Of a stretch of 64,000 nt of DNA, positions 41,804-57,277 are shown one piece after another. The notes under the pieces were generated by a model. That model was not told the DNA's origin. It searched no databases and worked only from the letters and a program-made list of their open reading frames with translations. Source of the stretch: Streptomyces rubrogriseus (GTDB taxonomy: Bacteria > Actinomycetota > Actinomycetes > Streptomycetales > Streptomycetaceae); NCBI RefSeq assembly GCF_027947575.1, contig NZ_CP116256.1, positions 496,001 through 560,000 of the forward strand. Direction: 5' to 3'. The number at the start of each line of letters is the position of its first letter. Within the stretch, counting starts at the first letter, position 1. The position numbers and the translations under genes are program-made.

Positions 41804-42678
41804 CGCGCATCTTCGACCCGCACATCCACATGACGTCCCGCACCACCGACGACTACGAGGCGATGGCCGCCGCCGGGGTCCGCGCGCTGGTCGAACCCGC
41901 CTTCTGGCTCGGCCAGCCGCGCACCGGCGTCAGCTCGTTCACCGACTACTTCGACGCGCTGCTCGGCTGGGAGCCCTACCGGGCCGAGCAGTTCGGCATC
42001 CGCCACCACTGCGCGCTCGCCCTGAACCCCAAGGAGGCCAACGACCCCCGGCTCGCCGGGGTGCTCGACGTCCTGCCCGACTACCTGGTCCGGGACCGGG
42101 TGGTGGCGGTCGGCGAGGTCGGCTACGACGCGATGACGCCGCAGGAGGACAAGGCGTTCACCGTGCAGCTCGAACTCGCCGTGCGGCACGCCCTGCCCGT
42201 CCTGGTGCACACCCCGCACCGCGACAAGGCCAACGGCACCCGCCGCACCCTGGACGTGGTCCGCGAGTCCGGCATCGACCCGGGCCTGGTCGTCGTCGAC
42301 CACCTCAACGAGGTGACCGTGCGGGCCGTCGCGGACAGCGGCTGCTGGATGGGTTTCTCGATCTACCCCGACACCAAGATGAGCGAGGACCGCATGGTCG
42401 CGCTGCTGCGCGAGTACGGAACCGCGCGGATCCTCGTCAACTCCGCCGCCGACTGGGGCCGCAGCGACCCGCTGAAGACCCGCCGCACCGCCGACGCCAT
42501 GCGCGCCGCCGGCTTCGGCGAGGACGACGTCGACCAGGTGCTGTGGCGCAATCCGGTCGCCTTCTACGGGCAGAGCGGACGCCTCGAACTCGACGGCCCC
42601 GAGGGCCCCGAGGGCCCCGAAGCACCCGGCGCCCGCGCGGAGTTCGAGGGCAGCTCGATCCGCCGCGGGGAGGGGTGA
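41800..42678 (+). CDS. eboB: TatD-family metal-dependent hydrolase (EboB-like)
   Basis: 292 residues, amidohydrolase TIM barrel. Metal ligands: FDPHIHMTS (His8, His10), VVAVGEVGYDAMTP (Glu), LPVLVHTPH (His), VVVDHLNEV (His) and VNSAADWGRSDPLK (Asp). The cytosolic reaction of the Ebo member is unknown. The C-terminal tail carries three GPE repeats. GTGA overlap with eboA. Confidence 0.85.
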   Translation: MTRIFDPHIHMTSRTTDDYEAMAAAGVRALVEPAFWLGQPRTGVSSFTDYFDALLGWEPYRAEQFGIRHHCALALNPKEANDPRLAGVLDVLPDYLVRDRVVAVGEVGYDAMTPQEDKAFTVQLELAVRHALPVLVHTPHRDKANGTRRTLDVVRESGIDPGLVVVDHLNEVTVRAVADSGCWMGFSIYPDTKMSEDRMVALLREYGTARILVNSAADWGRSDPLKTRRTADAMRAAGFGEDDVDQVLWRNPVAFYGQSGRLELDGPEGPEGPEAPGARAEFEGSSIRRGEG

Positions 42679-42684
42679 CGGGCC

Positions 42685-43845
42685 GTGCGCCTGCGGCACC
42701 GGGACGGCACCACCGTCCACCTCGCCTACTGCACCAACGTCCACGCGGCCGAGGACCTCGACGGCGTCCTCGCCCAGCTGGCCCGCTACGGGGAGCCGGT
42801 GCGCGAACGGCTCGGCGCCGACCGGATCGGCCTCGGGCTGTGGCTGGCGGCACCGGTCGTGACGGCCCTGGCCGCGGACCGGTCCGCGCTCGACCTGCTC
42901 CGCAAGGAACTGGACCTGCGCGGCATCGAGGTCGTCACCCTCAACGCCTTCCCCTACGCGGGCTTCCACGCCCCGACCGTCAAGAAGGCCGTCTACCGGC
43001 CCGACTGGACCGAGCGGCCCCGCCTCGACCACACCCTGGCCTGCGCCCGCGTCCTGGCCGAGCTGCTGCCGCCGGACGCCGCCCGCGGCTCCGTCTCCAC
43101 GCTGCCGCTGGCCTGGCGCACACCCTGGACCCCGCGCCGGGACGACCTCGCCCGGCGCCACCTCGACCTGCTCTCCCAGGGGCTGGCGGCGCTCGCCGCG
43201 GACACCGGGCGCACCGTGCGCGTCGGGTTCGAACCCGAGCCCGGGTGCCTGATCGAGACGACCGGCCAGGCGGAGGCACGGCTCGCCGGCGCGGACCCCG
43301 AACGGCTCGGCGTCTGCGTCGACACCTGCCACCTCGCCGTCGCCTTCGAGGAGCCGGGACCCGCGCTGACCCGGCTGGCCGCCGCGCTGCCCGTCGTCAA
43401 GACCCAGGCGTCCTGCGCGGTGCACGCCGACCGGCCGACCGACCCGGCCGCCCGCGCCGCGCTGGCCGCCTTCGCCGAGCGGCGGTTCCTGCACCAGACG
43501 CGGCAGGCCGCGCCGGGCGGCCCGGCGGCCGTCGACGACCTGCCCGAGGCGCTTCGGGGCGCGCTGTCCGGCGACGCGGCCTGGCGGGTCCACTACCACG
43601 TGCCCGTCCAGCGCGACCTGCCGTCGCCCCTGCGCAGCACCCGCCCCGAACTGGTGGCCGCGCTGACCACCCTGCTCGGCGGGCCGGCCGCGCTCACCGA
43701 CCACGTCGAGGTGGAGACCTACACCTGGCCGGTGCTGCCCGGCGCGCCCGACGGCGGCGGCCTCGTCGACGGCATCGCCGGTGAACTCGCCTGGACCCGC
43801 GACACCCTGACCGCCCTCGGCCTGACGGAGGAGAGCACCCCGTGA
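42685..43845 (+). CDS. eboE: Metabolite-traffic protein EboE-like (TIM barrel)
   Basis: 386 residues. RLRHRDGTTVHLAYCTNVHA at the start, LGLWLAAPVVTALAADRSAL, LDLRGIEVVTLNAFPYAGFH, TVRVGFEPEPGCLIETTGQA, LGVCVDTCHLAVAFEEPGPA and VEVETYTWPVLPG are characteristic of EboE, a xylose-isomerase-like barrel with extra segments. Function within the ebo pathway is unassigned. GTG start 6 nt after eboB, with GGGGAGGGG upstream; GTGA overlap with the next gene. Confidence 0.83.
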   Translation: MRLRHRDGTTVHLAYCTNVHAAEDLDGVLAQLARYGEPVRERLGADRIGLGLWLAAPVVTALAADRSALDLLRKELDLRGIEVVTLNAFPYAGFHAPTVKKAVYRPDWTERPRLDHTLACARVLAELLPPDAARGSVSTLPLAWRTPWTPRRDDLARRHLDLLSQGLAALAADTGRTVRVGFEPEPGCLIETTGQAEARLAGADPERLGVCVDTCHLAVAFEEPGPALTRLAAALPVVKTQASCAVHADRPTDPAARAALAAFAERRFLHQTRQAAPGGPAAVDDLPEALRGALSGDAAWRVHYHVPVQRDLPSPLRSTRPELVAALTTLLGGPAALTDHVEVETYTWPVLPGAPDGGGLVDGIAGELAWTRDTLTALGLTEESTP

Positions 43846-45245
43846 AGCGCCTGCTCGTGCTGGACGTCGTGGGGCTCACCCCGCGCCTGCTGGCCCACAT
43901 GCCCCGCCTCTCGGCGCTGCGCGACGCCGGCACCGGCGCCCGCCTGGACACCGTGCTGCCCGCCGTGACCTGCTCGGTGCAGTCCACGCTGCTGACCGGC
44001 CGGCCGCCCGCGGAGCACGGCGTCGTCGGCAACGGCTGGTACTTCCGCGACCTGGGCGAGGTACTGCTGTGGCGGCAGCACAACCGGCTCGTCGGCGGCG
44101 AGAAGGTGTGGCAGGCGGCCCGCGCGCTGCACCCCGGCTACACCGTCGCCAACGTCTGCTGGTGGTACGCCATGGGCGCCGACGTCGACTGGACGGTGAC
44201 ACCCCGGCCGGTCTACTACGCCGACGGCCGCAAGGAGCCCGACTGCTACACCCACCCGGCCTCCCTGCACGACGAGCTGACCGGCCGCCTCGGGCCCTTC
44301 CCGCTCTTCCACTACTGGGGGCCCACCGCGGACCTGGCCTCCTCCCGCTGGATCGTCGACGCGGCCCGCCATCTGCACCGCACCCACCGACCCGACCTGA
44401 ACCTCGTCTACGTGCCGCACCTCGACTACGACCTCCAGCGCTTCGGCCCGGACAGCCGCCGGGCCCGCCGGGCCGCCGCCGAACTGGACCGCACCCTGGC
44501 GCCGCTGCTCGACGAGGCCCGCCGCGACGGCGTCACCGTCGTGGTGCTGAGCGAGTACGGCATCACCCCGGTCAGCAGGCCCGTCGACGTCAACCGGGCG
44601 CTGCGCCGGGCCGGGCTGCTGGCCGTGCACACCCAGGACGGCATGGAGTACCTGGACCCCTGGACGTCGAGGGCATTCGCCGTCGCCGACCACCAGGTCG
44701 CCCACGTCTACGTGCGCGACGCCGCCGACCTGCCGCGCGTGGAGGAGCTGCTGAACGGCCTGGACGGTGTCGCCGAGGTGCTCGGCGAGGCCGGGAAGAA
44801 GGAACACGGCCTCGACCACGAGCGGGCCGGTGAACTCGTCGCCGTCGCCCGGCCCGAGGCCTGGTTCACCTACTACTACTGGCTGGACGACGCCCGCGCC
44901 CCGGACTTCGCCCGCACCGTCGAGATCCACCGCAAGCCCGGCTACGACCCGGCCGAGCTGGGCTTCGACCACCACGCCCCGGCGGCGGCCCGGCTGCGCG
45001 CGGCGGCGGCGCTGGCCCGCAAGAAGCTCGGTCTGCGCTACACCATGAACGTCGTCCCCCTGGACGGCTCCCGGGTCCGCGGCAGCCACGGACGCCTGCC
45101 CGGCCGCCCCGAGGACGCGCCGGTGCTGCTGGTCTCCGACCCGGACGCGCCGCTGGGGGAGTCCGTCGCCGCGACGGAGGTCAAGGACCTGCTGCTCTCG
45201 CTGGCCGGGATCTCTCCCCATGCCCGCTCGATACGCGGCCGATAA
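43842..45245 (+). CDS. Nucleotide pyrophosphatase/phosphodiesterase-family protein (SCO3237-like)
   Basis: 467 residues of the alkaline phosphatase superfamily. Metal and nucleophile motifs: LLVLDVVGLTPRLL (Asp), PAVTCSVQSTLLTGRPPAEH (nucleophile Thr/Ser and His), VPHLDYDLQRFG (Asp/His), VVLSEYGI and GFDHHAPAAA. Such enzymes split phosphodiester or pyrophosphate bonds, which would fit release from a phospho-carrier in an Ebo-type route. No signal peptide is seen, so it is probably cytosolic. Confidence 0.82.
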   Translation: MKRLLVLDVVGLTPRLLAHMPRLSALRDAGTGARLDTVLPAVTCSVQSTLLTGRPPAEHGVVGNGWYFRDLGEVLLWRQHNRLVGGEKVWQAARALHPGYTVANVCWWYAMGADVDWTVTPRPVYYADGRKEPDCYTHPASLHDELTGRLGPFPLFHYWGPTADLASSRWIVDAARHLHRTHRPDLNLVYVPHLDYDLQRFGPDSRRARRAAAELDRTLAPLLDEARRDGVTVVVLSEYGITPVSRPVDVNRALRRAGLLAVHTQDGMEYLDPWTSRAFAVADHQVAHVYVRDAADLPRVEELLNGLDGVAEVLGEAGKKEHGLDHERAGELVAVARPEAWFTYYYWLDDARAPDFARTVEIHRKPGYDPAELGFDHHAPAAARLRAAAALARKKLGLRYTMNVVPLDGSRVRGSHGRLPGRPEDAPVLLVSDPDAPLGESVAATEVKDLLLSLAGISPHARSIRGR

Positions 45246-45302
45246 CGACGGCCCATAGCGTCCCGAGTACACACAAAACGACGGTGGACGGAGGCTCTGA
45301 CC

Positions 45303-46304
45303 ATGGCTGCGAATGCCGCGGGACCGGCGTCGCGCTACGACGTGACGCTGGATCAGTCGGACGCGGAACTCGTCGAGGAGATCGCCTGGAAACTCGCCAC
45401 GCAGGCGACCGGGCGGCCCGACGACGCCGAATGGGTCGAGGCGGCCAGGAACGCCTGGCACGCCTGGCCGGCGACCCTGCGCCGGGACCTCGCCGGATTC
45501 CGCCGGGACTCGGGACCGGACGGCGCGATGGTGCTGCGCGGCCTGCCCGTCGACTCCATGGGGCTGCCGCCGACCCCGCGGGTCAACGGCTCCGTGCAGC
45601 GCGAGGCCTCGCTGGGCGCCGCCGTGCTGCTGATGACCGCCTGCGGGCTCGGCGACCCCGGCGCGTTCCTGCCGGAGAAGAACGGCGCCCTCGTGCAGGA
45701 CGTCGTCCCCGTGCCGGGCATGGAGGAGTTCCAGGGCAACGCCGGTTCGACCCTGCTGACGTTCCACAACGAGAACGCCTTCCACGAGCACCGCCCCGAC
45801 TTCGTGATGCTGCTGTGCCTGCGCGCCGACCCCACGGGCCGGGCGGGCCTGCGCACCGCGTGCGTGCGGCGGGTGCTGCCGCTGCTGTCCGACTCCACCG
45901 TGGACGCCCTGTGGGCACCGGAGTTCCGCACCGCGCCGCCGCCCTCCTTCCAGCTGAGCGGCCCCGAGGAGGCACCCGGTCCGGTACTGCTCGGCGACCG
46001 CTCGGACCCCGACCTGCGGGTGGACCTGGCGGCCACCGAGCCGGTGACCGAGCGGGCCGCCGAGGCCCTGCGCGAACTCCAGGCCCGGTTCGACGCCACC
46101 GCCGTCACCCACCGCCTCCTGCCCGGGGAGCTGGCGATCGTGGACAACCGCGTCACCGTGCACGGCCGCACCGAGTTCACCCCCCGCTACGACGGCACCG
46201 ACCGCTGGCTCCAGCGCACCTTCGTGCTCACCGACCTGCGCCGCTCGCGCGCGATGCGGCCGGCCGACGGCTACGTGCTCGGATCGGCCCCGCAGCCCGC
46301 CTGA
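45303..46304 (+). CDS. asnO: L-asparagine 3-hydroxylase AsnO
   Basis: 333 residues, Fe(II)/2-oxoglutarate oxygenase of the clavaminate-synthase-like group. The iron triad is in place: HNENAFHE with His155 and Glu157, and VTVHGRTEF with His287. These positions agree with the characterised AsnO of the CDA pathway, which makes 3-hydroxy-Asn from free Asn before loading on the Asn9 module. A 57-nt gap with an A-rich CACACAAAACG segment and GGACGGAGG upstream of the ATG may hold a separate promoter. Confidence 0.94.
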   Translation: MAANAAGPASRYDVTLDQSDAELVEEIAWKLATQATGRPDDAEWVEAARNAWHAWPATLRRDLAGFRRDSGPDGAMVLRGLPVDSMGLPPTPRVNGSVQREASLGAAVLLMTACGLGDPGAFLPEKNGALVQDVVPVPGMEEFQGNAGSTLLTFHNENAFHEHRPDFVMLLCLRADPTGRAGLRTACVRRVLPLLSDSTVDALWAPEFRTAPPPSFQLSGPEEAPGPVLLGDRSDPDLRVDLAATEPVTERAAEALRELQARFDATAVTHRLLPGELAIVDNRVTVHGRTEFTPRYDGTDRWLQRTFVLTDLRRSRAMRPADGYVLGSAPQPA

Positions 46305-46343
46305 CCGGCCAAGCCCCCGCAGTGAGACAGGAGTAGGAGTGCG

Positions 46344-48191
46344 ATGACGAGCACGCAGACCAGGGAGCGACCGCCCGCCCGGGACTCCGGCGCGAAGAAC
46401 GCGCCGGAGTCCGGACCGCCCGCCCCGCCGGTCCGCAAGGTCGGGCTGCGCTCCCTGTTCCCGTATCTCCAGGGCTACTGGCCGACGCTGGGGATCGTCG
46501 CGGTGCTCTCCCTGGTGGTCACCCTGCTGACCCTCAGCCAGCCGGTGCTGACCCGGGACGTGCTGGCCGACATCGAGGCGGACAAGCCGGTGGGGCGGCT
46601 GGTGGCCCTGCTCATCGGCGTCCTCGTGGTGGTGGCCGTACTCGGCGGGATCCGCGACTACCTGCTCCAGCGGGCCGCCGAAGGGCTCGTGCTGACCGCC
46701 CGCCGCCGGCTGGTGGCCCGGCTGCTGCGGCTGCCCATCACCGAGTACGACCAGCGCCGCACCGGCGACATGCTCTCCCGGGTCGGCGCCGACACCACCA
46801 TGCTGCGCGCGGTGGTCACCTCCGGCCTCTTCGACACCGTGACCAACGTCGTCATGGTCGGCGGCTCCGCACTCATGATGTGCCTGATCGACCCCACCCT
46901 GTTCGCGGCCACCGCCCTCGGCCTCGGGCTGGGCGTCCTCGCCGTCGTCGGCCTCTCCCGGCGGGTGCGGGGCGCCTCCCGCGACGCCCAGGACCGGATC
47001 GGCGAGATGACCTCCGCCGTCGAGCGCGCCATCTCCGCCGTGCGCACCATCCGCGCCAGCGGCGCCGAGGAACGCGAGGGGAAGGCCGTCGACGGGTACG
47101 CGCAGCAGGCCTACCACGCCGGGATGCGCATCGCCCGGCTCCAGGCGATGATCAACCCGATCACCTCGACCACCATCCAGGTGGCGTTCCTCGTCGTCCT
47201 CGGCCTCGGCGGCGCCCGGGTGGCCAGCGGCGCCATCCAGGTCGGCGACATGGTCGCCTTCGTGCTCTTCCTCTTCATGCTGTGGTTCCCCCTCGGCCGC
47301 GCGCTGACCGCCTACTCCCGGCTCCAGTCCGGGCTCGGCGCCCTGCAGCGCATCGAGGAGATGGTGGACCTGCCGCAGGAGACCGACGCCGGCGCGGGAC
47401 CGCTCACGGTGCGCGAACGCACCCGGCCCGGGACCGGGCCCGCCGACGCGGAACGGCGGCCGCCCGCGATCGAGTTCGAGGGCGTCAGCTTCGGCTACGC
47501 CGACGGCGAGACGGTCCTGCGGGACGTCTCCCTCACCGTCCCCCACGGCACCCGCACCGCGCTCGTCGGCCCCTCCGGAGCGGGCAAGTCCACCCTGCTG
47601 TCGCTGGTGGAACGGTTCTACGACGTCACCTCCGGCACCGTCCGGGTCGGCGGCACCGACGTACGCGACCTGCCGCGCCGCGAGCTGCGCGGACGCCTCG
47701 GCTACGTCGAGCAGTCGGCGCCGGTCCTCGCCGGCACCGTCCGCGACAACCTCTCCCTGGCCGCGCCCGACGCCACCGACGACGACATGCGGGAGGTGCT
47801 GCGCTCGGTCAACCTCATGGGCGTCATCGAGCGGGCGCCGCAGGGCCTGGACACCGAGGTCGGCGAGGGCGGCGTCCTGCTGTCCGGCGGCGAACGGCAG
47901 CGCCTGGCGCTGGCCCGCACCTTCCTGGCCGCGCCGCCGATCATGCTGCTCGACGAGGCGACCAGCAACCTCGACGCCCGCAACGAGGCCCTGATGCGGG
48001 AGGCCATCGGCACCGTCACCGCCGACCGGACGCTGCTCGTGGTCGCCCACCGGCTGTCCACCGTCGTGGACAGCGACCAGATCGTCGTCCTGGAGCACGG
48101 CCGGGTCGTCGCCGCGGGCCGGCACGAGGAACTGACCGGCACCAGCCCCCTCTACCGGGAGCTGGCCAGCCACCAACTGCTCATCCAGTAG
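46344..48191 (+). CDS. ABC-type lipopeptide exporter (fused TM-ATPase, SCO3235-like)
   Basis: 615 residues. Six membrane helices (~45-310; WPTLGIVAVLSLVVTLLTLS, AFLVVLGLGGARV) precede one nucleotide-binding domain: Walker A GPSGAGKST (~417-425), signature LSGGERQRLALA, Walker B IMLLDEATSNLD and H-loop VVAHRLST. It should form a homodimeric exporter, probably for CDA efflux and self-protection. 39 nt after asnO, AGGAGTAGGAGTG before ATG. Confidence 0.92.
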   Translation: MTSTQTRERPPARDSGAKNAPESGPPAPPVRKVGLRSLFPYLQGYWPTLGIVAVLSLVVTLLTLSQPVLTRDVLADIEADKPVGRLVALLIGVLVVVAVLGGIRDYLLQRAAEGLVLTARRRLVARLLRLPITEYDQRRTGDMLSRVGADTTMLRAVVTSGLFDTVTNVVMVGGSALMMCLIDPTLFAATALGLGLGVLAVVGLSRRVRGASRDAQDRIGEMTSAVERAISAVRTIRASGAEEREGKAVDGYAQQAYHAGMRIARLQAMINPITSTTIQVAFLVVLGLGGARVASGAIQVGDMVAFVLFLFMLWFPLGRALTAYSRLQSGLGALQRIEEMVDLPQETDAGAGPLTVRERTRPGTGPADAERRPPAIEFEGVSFGYADGETVLRDVSLTVPHGTRTALVGPSGAGKSTLLSLVERFYDVTSGTVRVGGTDVRDLPRRELRGRLGYVEQSAPVLAGTVRDNLSLAAPDATDDDMREVLRSVNLMGVIERAPQGLDTEVGEGGVLLSGGERQRLALARTFLAAPPIMLLDEATSNLDARNEALMREAIGTVTADRTLLVVAHRLSTVVDSDQIVVLEHGRVVAAGRHEELTGTSPLYRELASHQLLIQ

Positions 48192-48206
48192 ACCGCCTTC
48201 CCCCCC

Positions 48207-48255
48207 CACACGAAGGGGCCTCCCGGTGCACTTCGCCGGGAGGCCCCTTCGTGTG
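48207..48255. terminator. Perfect 20-bp bidirectional terminator
   Basis: CACACGAAGGGGCCTCCCGG (48207-48226) pairs exactly with 48236-48255 around a 9-nt loop. It lies between the convergent ABC exporter and HasP-like genes, closing both CDA transcription units. Confidence 0.85.
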
Positions 48256-48266
48256 CCGCGGGCCGG

Positions 48267-49184
48267 TCAGCCGGCCGTCGCCAGGCACTGCCGGACGCGG
48301 TGCCGGGTCAGCTCCCAGGCGGCGTCGAGCCCCACGGCCCGGGCCCGCGAGGCGTCGTCGGTGAACCGCCGGTGGGCGCGGCGCTCGCGGTACAGCAGCA
48401 GCGTCAGGTTCACCAGGAACGGCATCATCCCGTCCCGCTCGTCGGCGCGTTCGGCCACCTCCACCTCGACGCGGGCCCGCGCCCCGGGGACGTCGCCGAG
48501 GAGCATCCAGAGCTGGGCCAGGTCGAGTCCGGGCAGGAACAGGGCGCTGCTCGCCCAGTCGATCAGGACCTGCCGGCCCCGGCTGCGGACCACGTTGGCC
48601 AGCACCAGGTCGCCGTGACCGAACTCGCGGGGCACGCCGGACAGTTCGAGGAGCCTGAGCAGGTCCGCCCAGTGCGCGTCGTCGAAGACGCCCTGGGCGT
48701 GCAACCCCTCCAGCATCCCCCGGTAGTCCACCGCCCACGAGCCGGCCGCCGCGGGCCGCCAGTGCCGCAGCCGCTCCACGGCCTCCAGCACCCCGGCCAG
48801 GTCCTCCCGGGAGACCGGGGTGAGGGGGAACCGGTCCGGGGCCAGCACTTCCCCGGTGAGCCGTTCCATGACCAGCACGGCCCGCTCCCGGTCGGAGGCG
48901 AACCGCCGCGGCACCGGCACCGGCGGGGGCACCGCGTCGAACAGGTCGTAGGTGTCGATCTCGCGCAGGCACTGGCGCCGCCAGTCGGGCGTGCGCACCT
49001 TGGCCAGCGCCTCGACGCCGTCCAGCTCGCCGCCCACCACCAGCGAGGTGCGGCTGCGGTAGACGACCTCCCCGGGGGTGAAGCCGGGGCACACCTCACG
49101 GGCCAGCGCGATCAGCGGGCCGTCGGCGGGCGTCGGCGTACCGCTCTGGACATCGGGCTCGGTCTTCAACGGGTTCTCCTTCAC
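48267..49184 (-). CDS. HasP-like 3-hydroxyasparagine phosphotransferase (SCO3234-like)
   Basis: 305 residues, APH/choline-kinase fold. N-lobe [20 protein letters not shown], hinge [16 protein letters not shown], catalytic loop [14 protein letters not shown] (Asp and Asn intact) and metal loop [20 protein letters not shown]. In the CDA pathway the matching gene phosphorylates the hydroxylated Asn9 residue. The GTG start overlaps the hydrolase stop (GTGA), so it is last in the NRPS operon. Confidence 0.88.
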   Translation of the reverse strand: MKENPLKTEPDVQSGTPTPADGPLIALAREVCPGFTPGEVVYRSRTSLVVGGELDGVEALAKVRTPDWRRQCLREIDTYDLFDAVPPPVPVPRRFASDRERAVLVMERLTGEVLAPDRFPLTPVSREDLAGVLEAVERLRHWRPAAAGSWAVDYRGMLEGLHAQGVFDDAHWADLLRLLELSGVPREFGHGDLVLANVVRSRGRQVLIDWASSALFLPGLDLAQLWMLLGDVPGARARVEVEVAERADERDGMMPFLVNLTLLLYRERRAHRRFTDDASRARAVGLDAAWELTRHRVRQCLATAG

Positions 49185-49999
49185 CGGCGCAGGAATTCGA
49201 CGAGGCTCTTGTTCACCGCGTCCGGCGACTCCAGGTAGCCGTAGTGGCCGCAGTCGGGCACCAGTTCGTACTCGGCGCCGGGGATCGCGTCGGCCACCTC
49301 CCGGCCCAGGTGGGGCGGGGCGATCAGGTCGTCCTGGAAGGCGACGACGCGGGTGGCGGCCCGGATGCCGCGGTAGGCCTCCCGCCGGTCGCCGTCCACC
49401 CGCACCCCGAGCTGGGCCCGGTAGCCCGCACCGGAGCGCCGGGTCAGTTCCAGCACGTCCAGCCAGTCGCGGGCCTGCACGTCGTTGTCGAGGGTGCGCG
49501 GGGACAGGTTCTGCATGGCCTGGACGACCGCCTCGTAGGCGGCGGGCAGCCGGATCCCCTGGTCGTACAGCTCCATCTCCGCGCGGCACAGCGCCTCGCG
49601 CAGCGCGTCCGGGCGGGCCCGGGTCGCCATCAGGACCAGCCGGTCCACCAGGTCGGGCCGGGACAGGGCCAGCTCCTGGGCGATGTGCGCGCCCATCGAG
49701 ATGCCGGCCACCCGGCAGGGCCCCAGCCGCAGTTCCTCGACGAGGGCCGCCGTGTCGGCGACCAGGTCGTCGATGCCGAAGCCCCCGGGGCACTCCTCGC
49801 TCGGCGCGATGCCCCGGTTGTCGAAGCTGATCACCCGGAACCCGGCGGCGACCAGCGCGGGCACCTGGTGCAGGTGCCAGGCCCGGCCGCTGCCGCCCGA
49901 GCCCATGACGAGCAGTACGGCGGGTGCGGCCTGCGCACCCGCCGGGGGCGCGTCGTCGTAGTAGTTGATCCTGATGCCGTTGACGGTGAGGACGGGCAT
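49181..49999 (-). CDS. Alpha/beta hydrolase (SCO3233-like)
   Basis: 272 residues. Oxyanion region [13 protein letters not shown], nucleophile elbow GISMG with Ser101, acid in [11 protein letters not shown] and His252 in [12 protein letters not shown]. The compact cap (~125-195) resembles lipolytic hydrolases rather than type II thioesterases, so a proofreading or tailoring role in CDA synthesis cannot be decided. It starts 3 nt after the NRPS stop. Confidence 0.88.
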   Translation of the reverse strand: MPVLTVNGIRINYYDDAPPAGAQAAPAVLLVMGSGGSGRAWHLHQVPALVAAGFRVISFDNRGIAPSEECPGGFGIDDLVADTAALVEELRLGPCRVAGISMGAHIAQELALSRPDLVDRLVLMATRARPDALREALCRAEMELYDQGIRLPAAYEAVVQAMQNLSPRTLDNDVQARDWLDVLELTRRSGAGYRAQLGVRVDGDRREAYRGIRAATRVVAFQDDLIAPPHLGREVADAIPGAEYELVPDCGHYGYLESPDAVNKSLVEFLRR

Positions 50000-50002
50000 G
50001 GT

Positions 50003-57276
<7,274 letters not shown>

Positions 57277-57277
<1 letters not shown>

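Noticed and set aside
43719..48209. 1496-codon minus-strand frame opposite the phosphodiesterase, AsnO and ABC genes
   Set aside because: The plus-strand genes have complete family motifs; the opposite frame has none.
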